Source of the DNA: Deltaproteobacteria bacterium
GTDB lineage: Bacteria > Desulfobacterota > Desulfobacteria > Desulfobacterales > B30-G6
Reading direction: 5' to 3'
Assembly: GCA_019313725.1 (NCBI GenBank)
Contig: JAFDAT010000194.1
Location: 1-6,603 of the forward strand
DNA: 6,603 bases
The notes under the pieces were generated by a model. It ran no database searches, was not told where the DNA came from, and worked only from the letters and a program-made list of their open reading frames with translations. The translations under genes were made by a program, and so were the position numbers. Of the stretch, positions 1 to 5,673 are shown piece by piece (within the stretch, counting starts at the first letter, position 1; every line of letters starts with the position of its first letter).

Positions 1-11
1 AGAATTCCTTA

Positions 12-47
12 ACTTTAGTCACTTTAGTTCACTTTAGCCCACTTTAG
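12..47. repeat. Tandem ACTTTAG repeat, four copies
   Basis: The heptamer ACTTTAG occurs at 12-18, 21-27, 31-37 and 41-47, separated by two or three variable bases, giving a period of 9 to 10 bp (about one helical turn). On the minus strand, the direction of the genes, it reads CTAAAGT. It lies downstream of the binding-protein gene, beyond the foldable sequence at 66-123. I associate arrays of this motif with intergenic spacers of Desulfobacterales genomes, but that is from memory and cannot be checked here. No function can be assigned. The array may continue beyond the window edge, although bases 1-11 do not carry another perfect copy. Confidence 0.75.
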
Positions 48-65
48 ACACTCATATGTTATGGC

Positions 66-123
66 GTAGATACTCCCTTCCAGGGAGCATCCAGTGCCGG
101 GCCCTCTGGACCCGGGTATCTAC
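66..123 (-). other. Foldable three-way-junction sequence downstream of the binding-protein gene
   Basis: Three perfect stems nest without gaps at two of the three junctions. The closing stem is GTAGATAC (66-73) with GTATCTAC (116-123). A first arm is TCCCT (74-78) with AGGGA (82-86). A second arm is CCGGG (97-101) with CCCGG (111-115). Bases 87-96 form the only linker. An alternative pairing, TCCAG (90-94) with CTGGA (106-110), competes with the second arm. It starts only 7 bases after the stop codon of the binding-protein gene, so it could protect the 3' end of the operon mRNA or act as a terminator-like element. No U-run follows it on the minus strand, so a classical intrinsic terminator is not supported. 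It could also be a dispersed palindromic repeat. Confidence 0.5.
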
Positions 124-130
124 TCTTCAT

Positions 131-1627
131 TTACTTCACGTCGGTCCACCGGAAATCAAAGGTGTCCAGGCTGGGGGTCATACGGAACTCGCTGACGTTC
201 TTCCGGATGCCGATGCGGCGATAGGAAGAGCCCAGAAACATGAACGGGACTTCCTTGGCCATGAGTTCGAGGCCTTGGTCGTAGAGTTTTTTCCGGTTTT
301 CAAACCCGTCGGTTTTGGCGGCGTTGGCAAACAGAGCGGCTGCTTCGGGATTGTCCCAACGCACATATTTTTTCTCTTTGATGCCGAAATTGGAAAGGGT
401 TCCATTGGGATCGAGTTTGCCGGTGTGACCGATGGCGGTAAAATCAAACTTGGCCTGGCGGTACACATCCCCGATCCAGGTTGACCAGTCCACCAGCTTT
501 ATCTTGACGTTCAGACCCACCTTGGTCAGCATGGCCTGGTAAATTTCACCGGCCTTGACATGGGGCGGATAGTTCTGGGGCAGAAACATTTCCAGTTCCG
601 TGTCCATGCCCACGCCGGCTTCGGCCAGGAGCTTTTTGGCTTTAGCCGGATCGTAGGGGTAGAGATCGGCAAAATCTTTGTAATAGGCGTTGCCGTAGTC
701 CATGAAGGTGCCGATGGTTTTACCGCCACCGTAGGCGATATCCAGAACTTTCTGCTTGTCGATGGCGTGGGTGATGGCCTGGCGCACCCGCAGGTCATCC
801 AGGGGCGGACGGCTGCAGTTCATGGGCATGACCATGATGAGCGAGGTCAGGCTTTTTTTGATTTCGACATCCGGGCTGCTGGTCAGCAGGGGTTCATCTT
901 CCTGGTCGATAATGTAGCTGACATCAATCTGGCCGGAAATCAACCCCTGAACCTGGACAGACCTTTCCGGAATGATGTGCATGATCACCTGGTCCAGTTT
1001 GGGGTAACCCTTCATCCAGTAGTTTTTATTTTTTTCAAAAACGAGTTTTCCATCGCGGATCCACTGGGTCAGTTTAAAAGGACCTGTCCCCACGGGTTCG
1101 GAGGCAAAGTCATGGCCGCTGTCGATCAGGCTCTTGGGCAGGATAGCTCCCCAGCCGGAGGCCAGCGTTCCCAAAAGGGGGGCCGACGGCGCTGCAAGTT
1201 TCAACACCACCGTTAAATCATCGGGGGTTTCCATGCTGGTGATGGGGGCAAATTCATTGGCATTGGGCGAAGCGGTTTCCTTGTTCTTGATACGCTCGAA
1301 CGTGGCTTTGACATCCCGGGAGGTCAGCTTGTCGCCATTATGAAAAACGACGCCCTTGCGCAGACTAAACGTCCAGGTGGTGCCGTCATCGCTGATGGTC
1401 CATTTTTCAGCAAGCGCCGGAACGATCTTTCCGGTTTGATCCGGTTCGGCCAGGGTGTCATAAACGCTTTTCAAGGTTTGAAAGGTCAGCGTTCCCGATG
1501 TTTTGTGCGGGTCCAGCGTGTCCGGGCTTCCTGAAAGCGCAAAGTTCAGTGACTTTGCACCGGCCATACCGTTCAGAAAAAGTAGGGACATGGCAATGGC
1601 AATGGTCAGAAACATCGTTTTTTTCAT
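131..1627 (-). CDS. Family-5 extracellular substrate-binding protein of a Dpp/Opp-type ABC importer
   Basis: This is the periplasmic ligand-binding subunit of the importer encoded just upstream. It is 498 residues, normal for the DppA/OppA (SBP_bac_5) family. The N-terminus MKKTMFLTIAIAMSLLFL followed by NGMAGA-K is a clear Sec signal peptide, with cleavage likely near residue 24. There is no lipobox cysteine, so it should be soluble in the periplasm. Family landmarks are SPDTLDPH (about 34-41), PALAEKW (70-76), DGTTWTFSLRKGVVFHNGD (81-99) and the conserved GTGPFKL (180-186). The ATG at 1627 was chosen because AAGGAGG lies 5 bases upstream and it begins the signal peptide; an in-frame ATG at 1675 would add 16 residues overlapping the previous gene. 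It is the last gene of the cassette and has its best ribosome site, which fits a binding protein made in excess. The ligand cannot be read from sequence: dipeptides, oligopeptides, nickel-type complexes and other family-5 ligands remain possible. Confidence 0.95.
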   Translation of the reverse strand: MKKTMFLTIAIAMSLLFLNGMAGAKSLNFALSGSPDTLDPHKTSGTLTFQTLKSVYDTLAEPDQTGKIVPALAEKWTISDDGTTWTFSLRKGVVFHNGDKLTSRDVKATFERIKNKETASPNANEFAPITSMETPDDLTVVLKLAAPSAPLLGTLASGWGAILPKSLIDSGHDFASEPVGTGPFKLTQWIRDGKLVFEKNKNYWMKGYPKLDQVIMHIIPERSVQVQGLISGQIDVSYIIDQEDEPLLTSSPDVEIKKSLTSLIMVMPMNCSRPPLDDLRVRQAITHAIDKQKVLDIAYGGGKTIGTFMDYGNAYYKDFADLYPYDPAKAKKLLAEAGVGMDTELEMFLPQNYPPHVKAGEIYQAMLTKVGLNVKIKLVDWSTWIGDVYRQAKFDFTAIGHTGKLDPNGTLSNFGIKEKKYVRWDNPEAAALFANAAKTDGFENRKKLYDQGLELMAKEVPFMFLGSSYRRIGIRKNVSEFRMTPSLDTFDFRWTDVK

Positions 1628-1632
1628 AACAG

Positions 1633-1639
1633 CCTCCTT
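1633..1639 (-). promoter_or_regulatory. Strong ribosome binding site of the binding-protein gene
   Basis: On the minus strand the sequence is AAGGAGG followed by CTGTT and then ATG at 1627. The spacing of 5 bases to the start codon is near ideal. It fixes the start of the binding-protein gene and lies in the 14-base gap after the stop codon of the second ATPase gene. It is the only site in the importer cassette that combines a full Shine-Dalgarno with an ATG. Confidence 0.85.
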
Positions 1640-1641
1640 GT

Positions 1642-2649
1642 TTAGGGTTTTGTCGAAATTATTCTTCGCATGCATTTGTTAATTTTGAAACAAGCCACCT
1701 TATGGCTGCCATGAACCGTTTCAAGTTGCGGATCCCGTGCCGCGCACTCCCTGCCCCGCAGCGGGCATAAATCGATGTAGTGGCATCCCCGGGTGTCGAC
1801 GGAGACAGGTTTTACGCCGTCAGACGAGGATTCCGGCATATTGCCGGCGTCGTCCGTCATGGCAGTGGTTTCCATGCCCGGTATGGATGAAAAAAGCTTC
1901 AAGGTGTACGGGTGCAGCGGGCGGTTCATGATTTCATCCGTCGATCCCGATTCAACCAGGCGGCCCCTGTACATCACGGCGATCCGGTCGCTCAGATAGG
2001 CGACAAGGTTGAGATCGTGGGAGATGAACAGATAGGTCAGCCCCAGATCCTCCTTTAAATCCTGGAGCAGGTTGACGATCTGGGCCTGGATGGATACGTC
2101 CAGGTTGGAAACCGGTTCATCCAGCACCAGAAAGTCCGGTTCCATGCAGATGGCCCTGGCGATGACGATGCGCTGTTTCTGGCCACCGGAAAACTCATGC
2201 GGATATCGGGTGCTGTGCGAAGGCGAGATGCCCACCAAGTCCAGCACACGGGACACCTGCTTTTTTCTGCGAGGGGCATCGAATCCGCGGTTGACGAGCC
2301 CCTCTTCGAGGCTGTTCTGTATGTTCATCTTGGGGTTGAGAGCACTGTTGGGATCCTGAAAAACGATTTGCATCCGTTGCCGGAAAGATCGCAGGCCGGA
2401 TGCCGGCAGATCTCCGAGCAGGGTATTGTCAACCCACACTTCACCGGCTGTCGGGGGATCCAGATATAATACGGATCTGACCAGGGATGTTTTTCCGCAG
2501 CCCGATTCACCCACCAGACCAAAAATACTCTTTTTTTCGATGCCCAGGCTGACCCGGTCAACGGCTTTGACGGCATTTTTCAGGGATTTGAAGATGCCGT
2601 GTCCGTAGTAGGTCTTTTCCAGGTTTTTTATTTCTACAAATCTATGCAT
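1642..2649 (-). CDS. ABC importer ATPase, DppF/OppF type
   Basis: This is the second nucleotide-binding subunit of the Dpp/Opp-type importer, on the cytoplasmic face of the inner membrane, 335 residues as usual. The motifs are intact: Walker A GESGCGKT (47-54), Q-loop glutamine 98 in QIVFQDP, signature FSGGQKQR (153-160), Walker B FLVLDEP with catalytic glutamate 178, and switch histidine 211 in ISHDL. The C-terminal oligopeptide/dipeptide domain keeps four cysteines in the pattern GC-HYIDLC, EC and VACF, the possible iron-sulfur site seen in many members. The ATG at 2649 was chosen because MHRFVEIKNLEKTYY is the usual beginning of the fold; the frame is open to 2748 but that extension would lie inside the previous gene. 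Only 5 bases separate it from the stop of the first ATPase gene and there is no good Shine-Dalgarno, so translational coupling is likely. A tail of about 15 residues rich in basic side chains follows the last cysteine. Confidence 0.93.
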   Translation of the reverse strand: MHRFVEIKNLEKTYYGHGIFKSLKNAVKAVDRVSLGIEKKSIFGLVGESGCGKTSLVRSVLYLDPPTAGEVWVDNTLLGDLPASGLRSFRQRMQIVFQDPNSALNPKMNIQNSLEEGLVNRGFDAPRRKKQVSRVLDLVGISPSHSTRYPHEFSGGQKQRIVIARAICMEPDFLVLDEPVSNLDVSIQAQIVNLLQDLKEDLGLTYLFISHDLNLVAYLSDRIAVMYRGRLVESGSTDEIMNRPLHPYTLKLFSSIPGMETTAMTDDAGNMPESSSDGVKPVSVDTRGCHYIDLCPLRGRECAARDPQLETVHGSHKVACFKINKCMRRIISTKP

Positions 2650-2654
2650 TGTTT

Positions 2655-3632
2655 CTAATGTACCATATGGCAGGCCGCAGAATGGCCGTTGCCGTAATCC
2701 TTGGTAAGCGGAATCTCCTGACTGCACATATCCTGCGCCAGGGGGCACCGCGGATGAAAACCACAGCCCGACGGTATGTTTTCAGCATCTGGCACACTGC
2801 CCGGTATGGCCCGTAGGCGGTGGCCCCGCTTCTCGGCATCCGGGATGGATTGCAGGAGCGCGCGGGTATAGGGATGCAGGGTGTCCTCGAACAGGTTCTG
2901 GTTGGAAGCCGATTCCACGATTTTTCCGGCGTATATGACCGAAATCCTATCGGCAATTTCGCGTACGATACCCAGATTGTGCGAGATAAAAAGAACGCCC
3001 ATGGAAAATTGCTTTTTCAGGTTGCGGATAAGTTTCAGAATCTGAAGCTGCAGGGTGACATCCAGTGCCGTCGTAGGTTCGTCAGCGATTAGCAGGGATG
3101 GGTTGCAGCAGATGGCCATGGCGATCATGACCCGCTGCTTCATGCCCCCTGAAAGCTCATGCGGATAGCTGTTTAGCACACGTCTGCTTTTGCCCAGGCC
3201 CACCACGTCCAGATATTCCAGGGCTTTCTCGACAGCCTGCTTCTTTGACATGTTAAGGTGGAGCACCAGCATCTCGGTGATCTGTTCGCCGATTTTCAGG
3301 GAAGGATTGAGATATTTGGCCGGTTCCTGAAAAATCATGGCGATTTCCTTACCCCTTAGTTTTCGCATTTCCGCATGGGGCTGTCCGATGAGATCGTTGC
3401 CCTTGAATAACAGACTGCCCTTGTTGATTCTGGCCGGGGGAATGGGGACCAGGCCCATGATGCTCATGGAGGTCACCGTCTTGCCGGAACCCGATTCACC
3501 CACCAGCGCAAGGATTTCACCCGATGCAATGGTCAGATCTATACCCCGCAAGGCATGCGCCGCTCCCCGGGCCTGAATAAAACTGATGTCCAGGTTGTTT
3601 ATGTCTAATAGGTTTTTATCTGATTTCTGCAT
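2655..3632 (-). CDS. ABC importer ATPase, DppD/OppD type
   Basis: This is the first nucleotide-binding subunit of the importer and presumably pairs with the DppF-type ATPase encoded next. From the ATG at 3632 it is 325 residues, close to the usual DppD length. Walker A is GESGSGKT (45-52), the Q-loop is in IFQEP (Q102), the signature is LSGGMKQR (160-167), Walker B is LLIADEP (E185), and the switch region is ISHNL (H218), with asparagine where aspartate is commoner. The C-terminal domain has the cysteine pattern GCGFHPRC, MC and AACH. The start is uncertain: the frame also opens at TTG 3671, adding 13 residues (MIKLLEIEVLKKS) that echo the true first strand NLLDINNLDIS. I prefer ATG 3632 because family members begin just before LLDI. 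Neither start has a clear Shine-Dalgarno. The gene directly follows permease B, where a second permease gene would normally sit. Confidence 0.92.
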   Translation of the reverse strand: MQKSDKNLLDINNLDISFIQARGAAHALRGIDLTIASGEILALVGESGSGKTVTSMSIMGLVPIPPARINKGSLLFKGNDLIGQPHAEMRKLRGKEIAMIFQEPAKYLNPSLKIGEQITEMLVLHLNMSKKQAVEKALEYLDVVGLGKSRRVLNSYPHELSGGMKQRVMIAMAICCNPSLLIADEPTTALDVTLQLQILKLIRNLKKQFSMGVLFISHNLGIVREIADRISVIYAGKIVESASNQNLFEDTLHPYTRALLQSIPDAEKRGHRLRAIPGSVPDAENIPSGCGFHPRCPLAQDMCSQEIPLTKDYGNGHSAACHMVH

Positions 3633-3669
3633 TGATTTTTTTAGAACTTCTATTTCTAATAGTTTTATC
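3600..3669. repeat. Short imperfect direct repeat at the start of the DppD-type gene
   Basis: Two copies of a minus-strand sequence of the form GATAAAA, then CTATTAGA, one variable base and ATA lie at 3651-3669 and 3600-3620. The second copy has two extra bases (AC) before CTATTAGA, and the base before ATA differs (A or C). The repeat translates in the same frame as KLLEIE-VLKKS and NLLDIN-NLDIS. The copies start about 51 bases apart, equal to 17 codons. It sits exactly at the point where the cassette lacks a second permease gene. It may mark a local duplication or be a rearrangement scar; chance similarity of AT-rich sequence is not excluded. Confidence 0.5.
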
Positions 3670-3686
3670 AAATTTCATGCAAGGAA

Positions 3687-4592
3687 TTAGGTAATCCGAA
3701 TTCTAGGGTTGAGCACACTGTACAGTATATCCACGGTAAAATTGATAAACGAAAAAACAAAGGCCACGAAAACCACACCACCCTGGATGAGCGGAAAATC
3801 CCGCTGGTAGACCGCGAAAAGAAACAGCCTCCCCAGACCCGGCAGCGAAAAAACCTGTTCGATGATGATCGCTCCCCCCAGCATGTAGCCGAGCTGTATG
3901 CCGGCGATGGTGATGACCGGCAGCAGGGCGTTCTTGAGGGCATGCTTGTAGTTGACCATCCTTTCGGTGAGCCCCTTGGCCCTGGCGGTGATCACGTACT
4001 CCTTGCTGAGTTCTTCCACCATGGAGGCTCTGGTGAGACGCAGCAGAACGGCCGCCCGTGCTATGCCTAAAGAAATCGAGGGCAGAATGAGATGGTTGAT
4101 GCTTCCGGAACCAAACAGGGGGAAGACCCTGTATTTTATGGACAACAGCATGAGCAGCAGGATCCCCAGCCAGAAACTGGGGATGGCCATGCCGGCCTGT
4201 GAAAACAGCATACCGATATAGTCCCAGAATGACCAGCGGCGAACGGCTGAGATGACCCCCAGGGGGATAGCGATGATTATCGAGAGCACAATCCCCAGAA
4301 CCGCCAGGGTAAGCGTGAGCGGGAACCGTTCCAGGATGAGCTCGCTGACCGGTCGGCCCGAGGTCAAGGAATGGCCGAAATCGAATCTGAAAACATCCCA
4401 GAGCCACTGTATGTACTGGTTGAGCATGGGTTTATCGGTGCCCAGCTTGGCGCGAATGGCCTCGATATCGCTTTCCGACGCATCAACACCGGCAATGGTC
4501 AGCGCCGGGTCTCCGGGAATGACCCGGATGACCAGGAAGACAATGGTCGAGATAATCAGTACTGTAAGAATCAGACGCCCGAAGCGTTTCAA
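3687..4592 (-). CDS. ABC importer permease, DppB/OppB type
   Basis: This is an inner-membrane channel subunit of the importer. From TTG 4592 it is 301 residues. It shows the family hallmarks: a first membrane segment (about 5-24) ending in VIRVIPGDPA, a periplasmic loop with KLGTDKPMLNQY, then membrane segments near 95-117, 125-150, 165-188, 226-248 and 268-292. The cytoplasmic EAA coupling motif is EYVITARAKGLTE with HALKNALLPVITI (199-229), which docks on the ATPases. The C-terminus DILYSVLNPRIRIT is complete. The start is in doubt. E. coli DppB, recalled as MLQFILRRLG up to PGDP, aligns without gaps to this frame if it begins at ATC 4607 (I-L-L-F-A-L-K-R-F-G), five codons before the TTG. 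No strong Shine-Dalgarno precedes either; a TAGGGA lies about 9 bases before the ATC. No DppC-type partner gene follows, which is unusual. Confidence 0.92.
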   Translation of the reverse strand: MKRFGRLILTVLIISTIVFLVIRVIPGDPALTIAGVDASESDIEAIRAKLGTDKPMLNQYIQWLWDVFRFDFGHSLTSGRPVSELILERFPLTLTLAVLGIVLSIIIAIPLGVISAVRRWSFWDYIGMLFSQAGMAIPSFWLGILLLMLLSIKYRVFPLFGSGSINHLILPSISLGIARAAVLLRLTRASMVEELSKEYVITARAKGLTERMVNYKHALKNALLPVITIAGIQLGYMLGGAIIIEQVFSLPGLGRLFLFAVYQRDFPLIQGGVVFVAFVFSFINFTVDILYSVLNPRIRIT

Positions 4593-4624
4593 AGCAAAGA
4601 GTAAGATGGTATTATTCCCTATTT

Positions 4625-5356
4625 TTATAATTCCCAGTTTTTGCCTGTTGCCGCCAATTCAACCGGACCGCGAAAAACCTCTGCGGCCTGCCTGGCGAGA
4701 TCCTGGTGGTTTCCGAAGTGCGGCAGGTGCGACAGCACCAGGTGCGCGGCACCGGCCTTTTCGGCGATTAATCCGGCTTCTCCAGCGGCCAGGTGCCCGC
4801 CGACAACCCCTTTGTACTCGTTATATAAACTGGACTCGCATATCAGCAGATCAGCGTCGCAGGCCGCTTCCACCAGTCCGTCATCCCATTGGGTGTCGGA
4901 TATATAGGTCAATACCCGCTTGTTTTTTTCAATCCGCATGGAAAAACACGGATCCGGGTGTACGTTGCGCCAGAATGTGAAGGCGGTGTCCCCTAAAACG
5001 AGATGGGTGTCCACGTCGATGGCGTAGCCCTTGGAAAAGTCGTGGTAGTCCAGGTCTGTAAAATGGTGGTCTTCGGCATGCCCGTAAACAGCCAGGGGCT
5101 TTTCACGTTTTCCCAGGTCCATCAGCACACGGGTGGCATACTGCAGGCAGCCCAGGTCGGCTACGTGGTCGGCATGATAATGGGATAGGACCACCGCGTC
5201 AATCTTTTCCAGGTCTATATAAGCTTGCAGCGCTCCCAGAACGCCGGACCCGCAGTCTAAGAGTATGTTCAACCCGCCGGACTGCAGCAGATAACACGAA
5301 GTGGCCTCTCCAGGTCCCGGGTAAGCTCCCCACCAGCCTATCACTCTGATTTTAAT
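4625..5356 (-). CDS. MBL-fold metal-dependent hydrolase (RNase Z-like/YhfI-like)
   Basis: This is a cytoplasmic metallo-beta-lactamase-fold hydrolase of 243 residues, with no signal peptide or membrane segment. The metal ligands are visible: H59-x-H61-x-D63-H64 in LSHYHADH, H133 in NVHPDP, D154 in YISDT, and H210 in LVLSHLPHF. The beginning (I/M)KIRVIGWWGAYPGPGEATSCYLL, followed by LLDCGSGVLGALQ, and the motif GGHLAAGEAG match the RNase Z-like/YhfI group, whose natural substrates are mostly unknown; phosphodiester substrates are plausible. The start was placed at ATT 5356: it is where family members have methionine, and AAGGAGG lies 8 bases upstream. The nearest accepted start codon is GTG 5344, too far (20 bases) from that site. 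The frame stays open to ATG 5539, but that extension is repeat-derived (FDVRCWAFDVQCSS) and not protein-like. The gap to the permease gene is 32 bases, so cotranscription is likely. Confidence 0.88.
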   Translation of the reverse strand: MKIRVIGWWGAYPGPGEATSCYLLQSGGLNILLDCGSGVLGALQAYIDLEKIDAVVLSHYHADHVADLGCLQYATRVLMDLGKREKPLAVYGHAEDHHFTDLDYHDFSKGYAIDVDTHLVLGDTAFTFWRNVHPDPCFSMRIEKNKRVLTYISDTQWDDGLVEAACDADLLICESSLYNEYKGVVGGHLAAGEAGLIAEKAGAAHLVLSHLPHFGNHQDLARQAAEVFRGPVELAATGKNWEL

Positions 5357-5364
5357 TGGTTTTT

Positions 5365-5371
5365 CCTCCTT
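5365..5371 (-). promoter_or_regulatory. Shine-Dalgarno supporting an ATT start
   Basis: Minus-strand AAGGAGG is followed by eight bases (AAAAACCA) and then ATT AAA ATC. It is a perfect match to the anti-Shine-Dalgarno consensus at standard spacing, but no ATG, GTG or TTG in the hydrolase frame lies at a usable distance. An ATG at 5376 overlaps this site but is out of frame and opens only an 11-codon reading frame ending at 5341. The site is the main evidence for non-AUG initiation of the hydrolase gene. Confidence 0.7.
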
Positions 5372-5396
5372 GGCATAACTATCTAAGATATATAAC

Positions 5397-5420
5397 CCTG
5401 ATCCGGATATTCCGGACAGG
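5397..5420 (-). other. Imperfect palindrome in the hydrolase leader
   Basis: The minus-strand sequence can pair CCTG with CAGG and, inside them, CCGG with CCGG around an AATAT loop, with one or two unpaired bases between the two helices. It lies about 26 bases upstream of the Shine-Dalgarno of the hydrolase gene, just past the end of the heptad-repeat element. No U-run follows, so it is not a terminator. It could be a leader hairpin or a protein-binding palindrome, or it could be chance. Confidence 0.3.
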
Positions 5421-5432
5421 ATACACTCTTTT

Positions 5433-5474
5433 GATGAACATTGAACATCGAACGCCCAACATCGAACATCGAAT
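5433..5474. repeat. Left inverted heptad repeat (GAACATC units)
   Basis: The plus strand starts GATGAACATTGAACATCGAA and continues with further AACATCG units to GAAT. Because three heptads make 21 bases, the repeat stays open in all frames; on the minus strand it reads as RCSMLGVRCSMF in one frame and FDVRCWAFDVQCSS in another. These peptides appear in the nominal open frames around it but should be treated as artefacts of the repeat rather than protein. Confidence 0.8.
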
Positions 5475-5498
5475 ACAAACAGCGATCGGTACGAAGGA

Positions 5499-5603
5499 AA
5501 CATGGCTGCCAACCTTGCTATCAGGAAGCTGTTCAACAATTTTTATAATCCTGACTGCATACTCAAGTAACCGATTTTCAAGGTCATATTTTTTTTCGTT
5601 CAC
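5499..5603 (-). pseudogene. Truncated four-helix-bundle protein (S23 / 23S rRNA intervening-sequence family)
   Basis: The 35 residues from GTG 5603 read MNEKKYDLENRLLEYAVRI, then IKIVEQLPDSKVGSHV. This is the typical first helix and following turn of the small four-helix-bundle family found in 23S rRNA intervening sequences and as dispersed genes, and related to the Avd accessory protein of diversity-generating retroelements. Members are about 115-125 residues and continue with a conserved segment near GQLLRSGTS; here the match stops after GSHV and the frame runs into unrelated sequence (SFVPIAVCIR) and then the heptad repeat. About two thirds of the gene is missing. No ribosome binding site is visible, because the inverted repeat abuts the start codon. 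It is a remnant, not a working gene. The family match is from recognition, not a search. Confidence 0.65.
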
Positions 5604-5604
5604 A

Positions 5605-5639
5605 ATTCGATGTTGAGTGTTCGATGTTCGATGTTCATC
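5605..5639. repeat. Right inverted heptad repeat (GATGTTC units)
   Basis: This is the inverted partner of the left array, reading ATTCGATGTTGAGTGTTCGA and then further GATGTTC units to CATC on the plus strand. Its inner edge is one base from the GTG start codon of the four-helix-bundle remnant, so the repeat occupies the place where that gene's ribosome binding site would be expected. Confidence 0.8.
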
Positions 5640-5673
5640 TTTTTATGACTGTCCACAGCTTATAATCCTTTTT

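Larger units (their letters stand above)
5433..5639. mobile_element. 207-bp element with inverted heptad-repeat ends, probably non-autonomous
   Basis: The two ends are inverted copies of a GAACATC heptad array. The left end is 5433-5474 and the right end is 5605-5639. In the same orientation the first 34 bases agree with about three mismatches, and the left end carries one extra 7-base unit. The interior, 5475-5604, contains only the truncated start of a four-helix-bundle gene. Both flanks are T-rich (TTTT on the left, TTTTT on the right), so any target-site duplication is ambiguous. It separates the pantothenate kinase-like gene from the hydrolase gene. I infer a dispersed, formerly mobile or recombination-prone unit; no transposase is present and mobility is not shown. 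Confidence 0.55.

Noticed and set aside
1..130. A CRISPR-like array or an rRNA/tRNA gene in the left spacer
   Set aside because: The repeat unit is seven bases with two- or three-base gaps, far too short for CRISPR, and the fold at 66-123 has no acceptor, D-arm or anticodon-like layout.
560..1216. Long plus-strand frames antisense to the binding protein and other genes
   Set aside because: They mirror well-supported minus-strand genes, lack ribosome sites and recognisable motifs, and are explained by the codon bias of the opposite strand.
1628..1675. Earlier ATG (1675) for the binding protein
   Set aside because: It would overlap the preceding ATPase gene and put 16 charged residues before the signal peptide; the ATG at 1627 has an ideal Shine-Dalgarno.
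3616..3678. Mini-frame of 20 codons (MKFDKTIRNRSSKKINAEIR) between the permease and ATPase genes
   Set aside because: It has no ribosome binding site, overlaps the start of the ATPase gene in another frame and resembles nothing recognisable; it is too short to be treated as a remnant of the missing permease.
5357..5539. N-terminal extension of the hydrolase frame to ATG 5539
   Set aside because: The added 61 residues are encoded by the heptad repeat (FDVRCWAFDVQCSS) and the four-helix-bundle remnant in another frame, have no Shine-Dalgarno, and precede the conserved start of the family.
5651..5661. CTGTGGACAG after the kinase stop codon as a terminator hairpin
   Set aside because: The stem is only four base pairs with a two-base loop, sterically poor, and no U-run follows on the minus strand.
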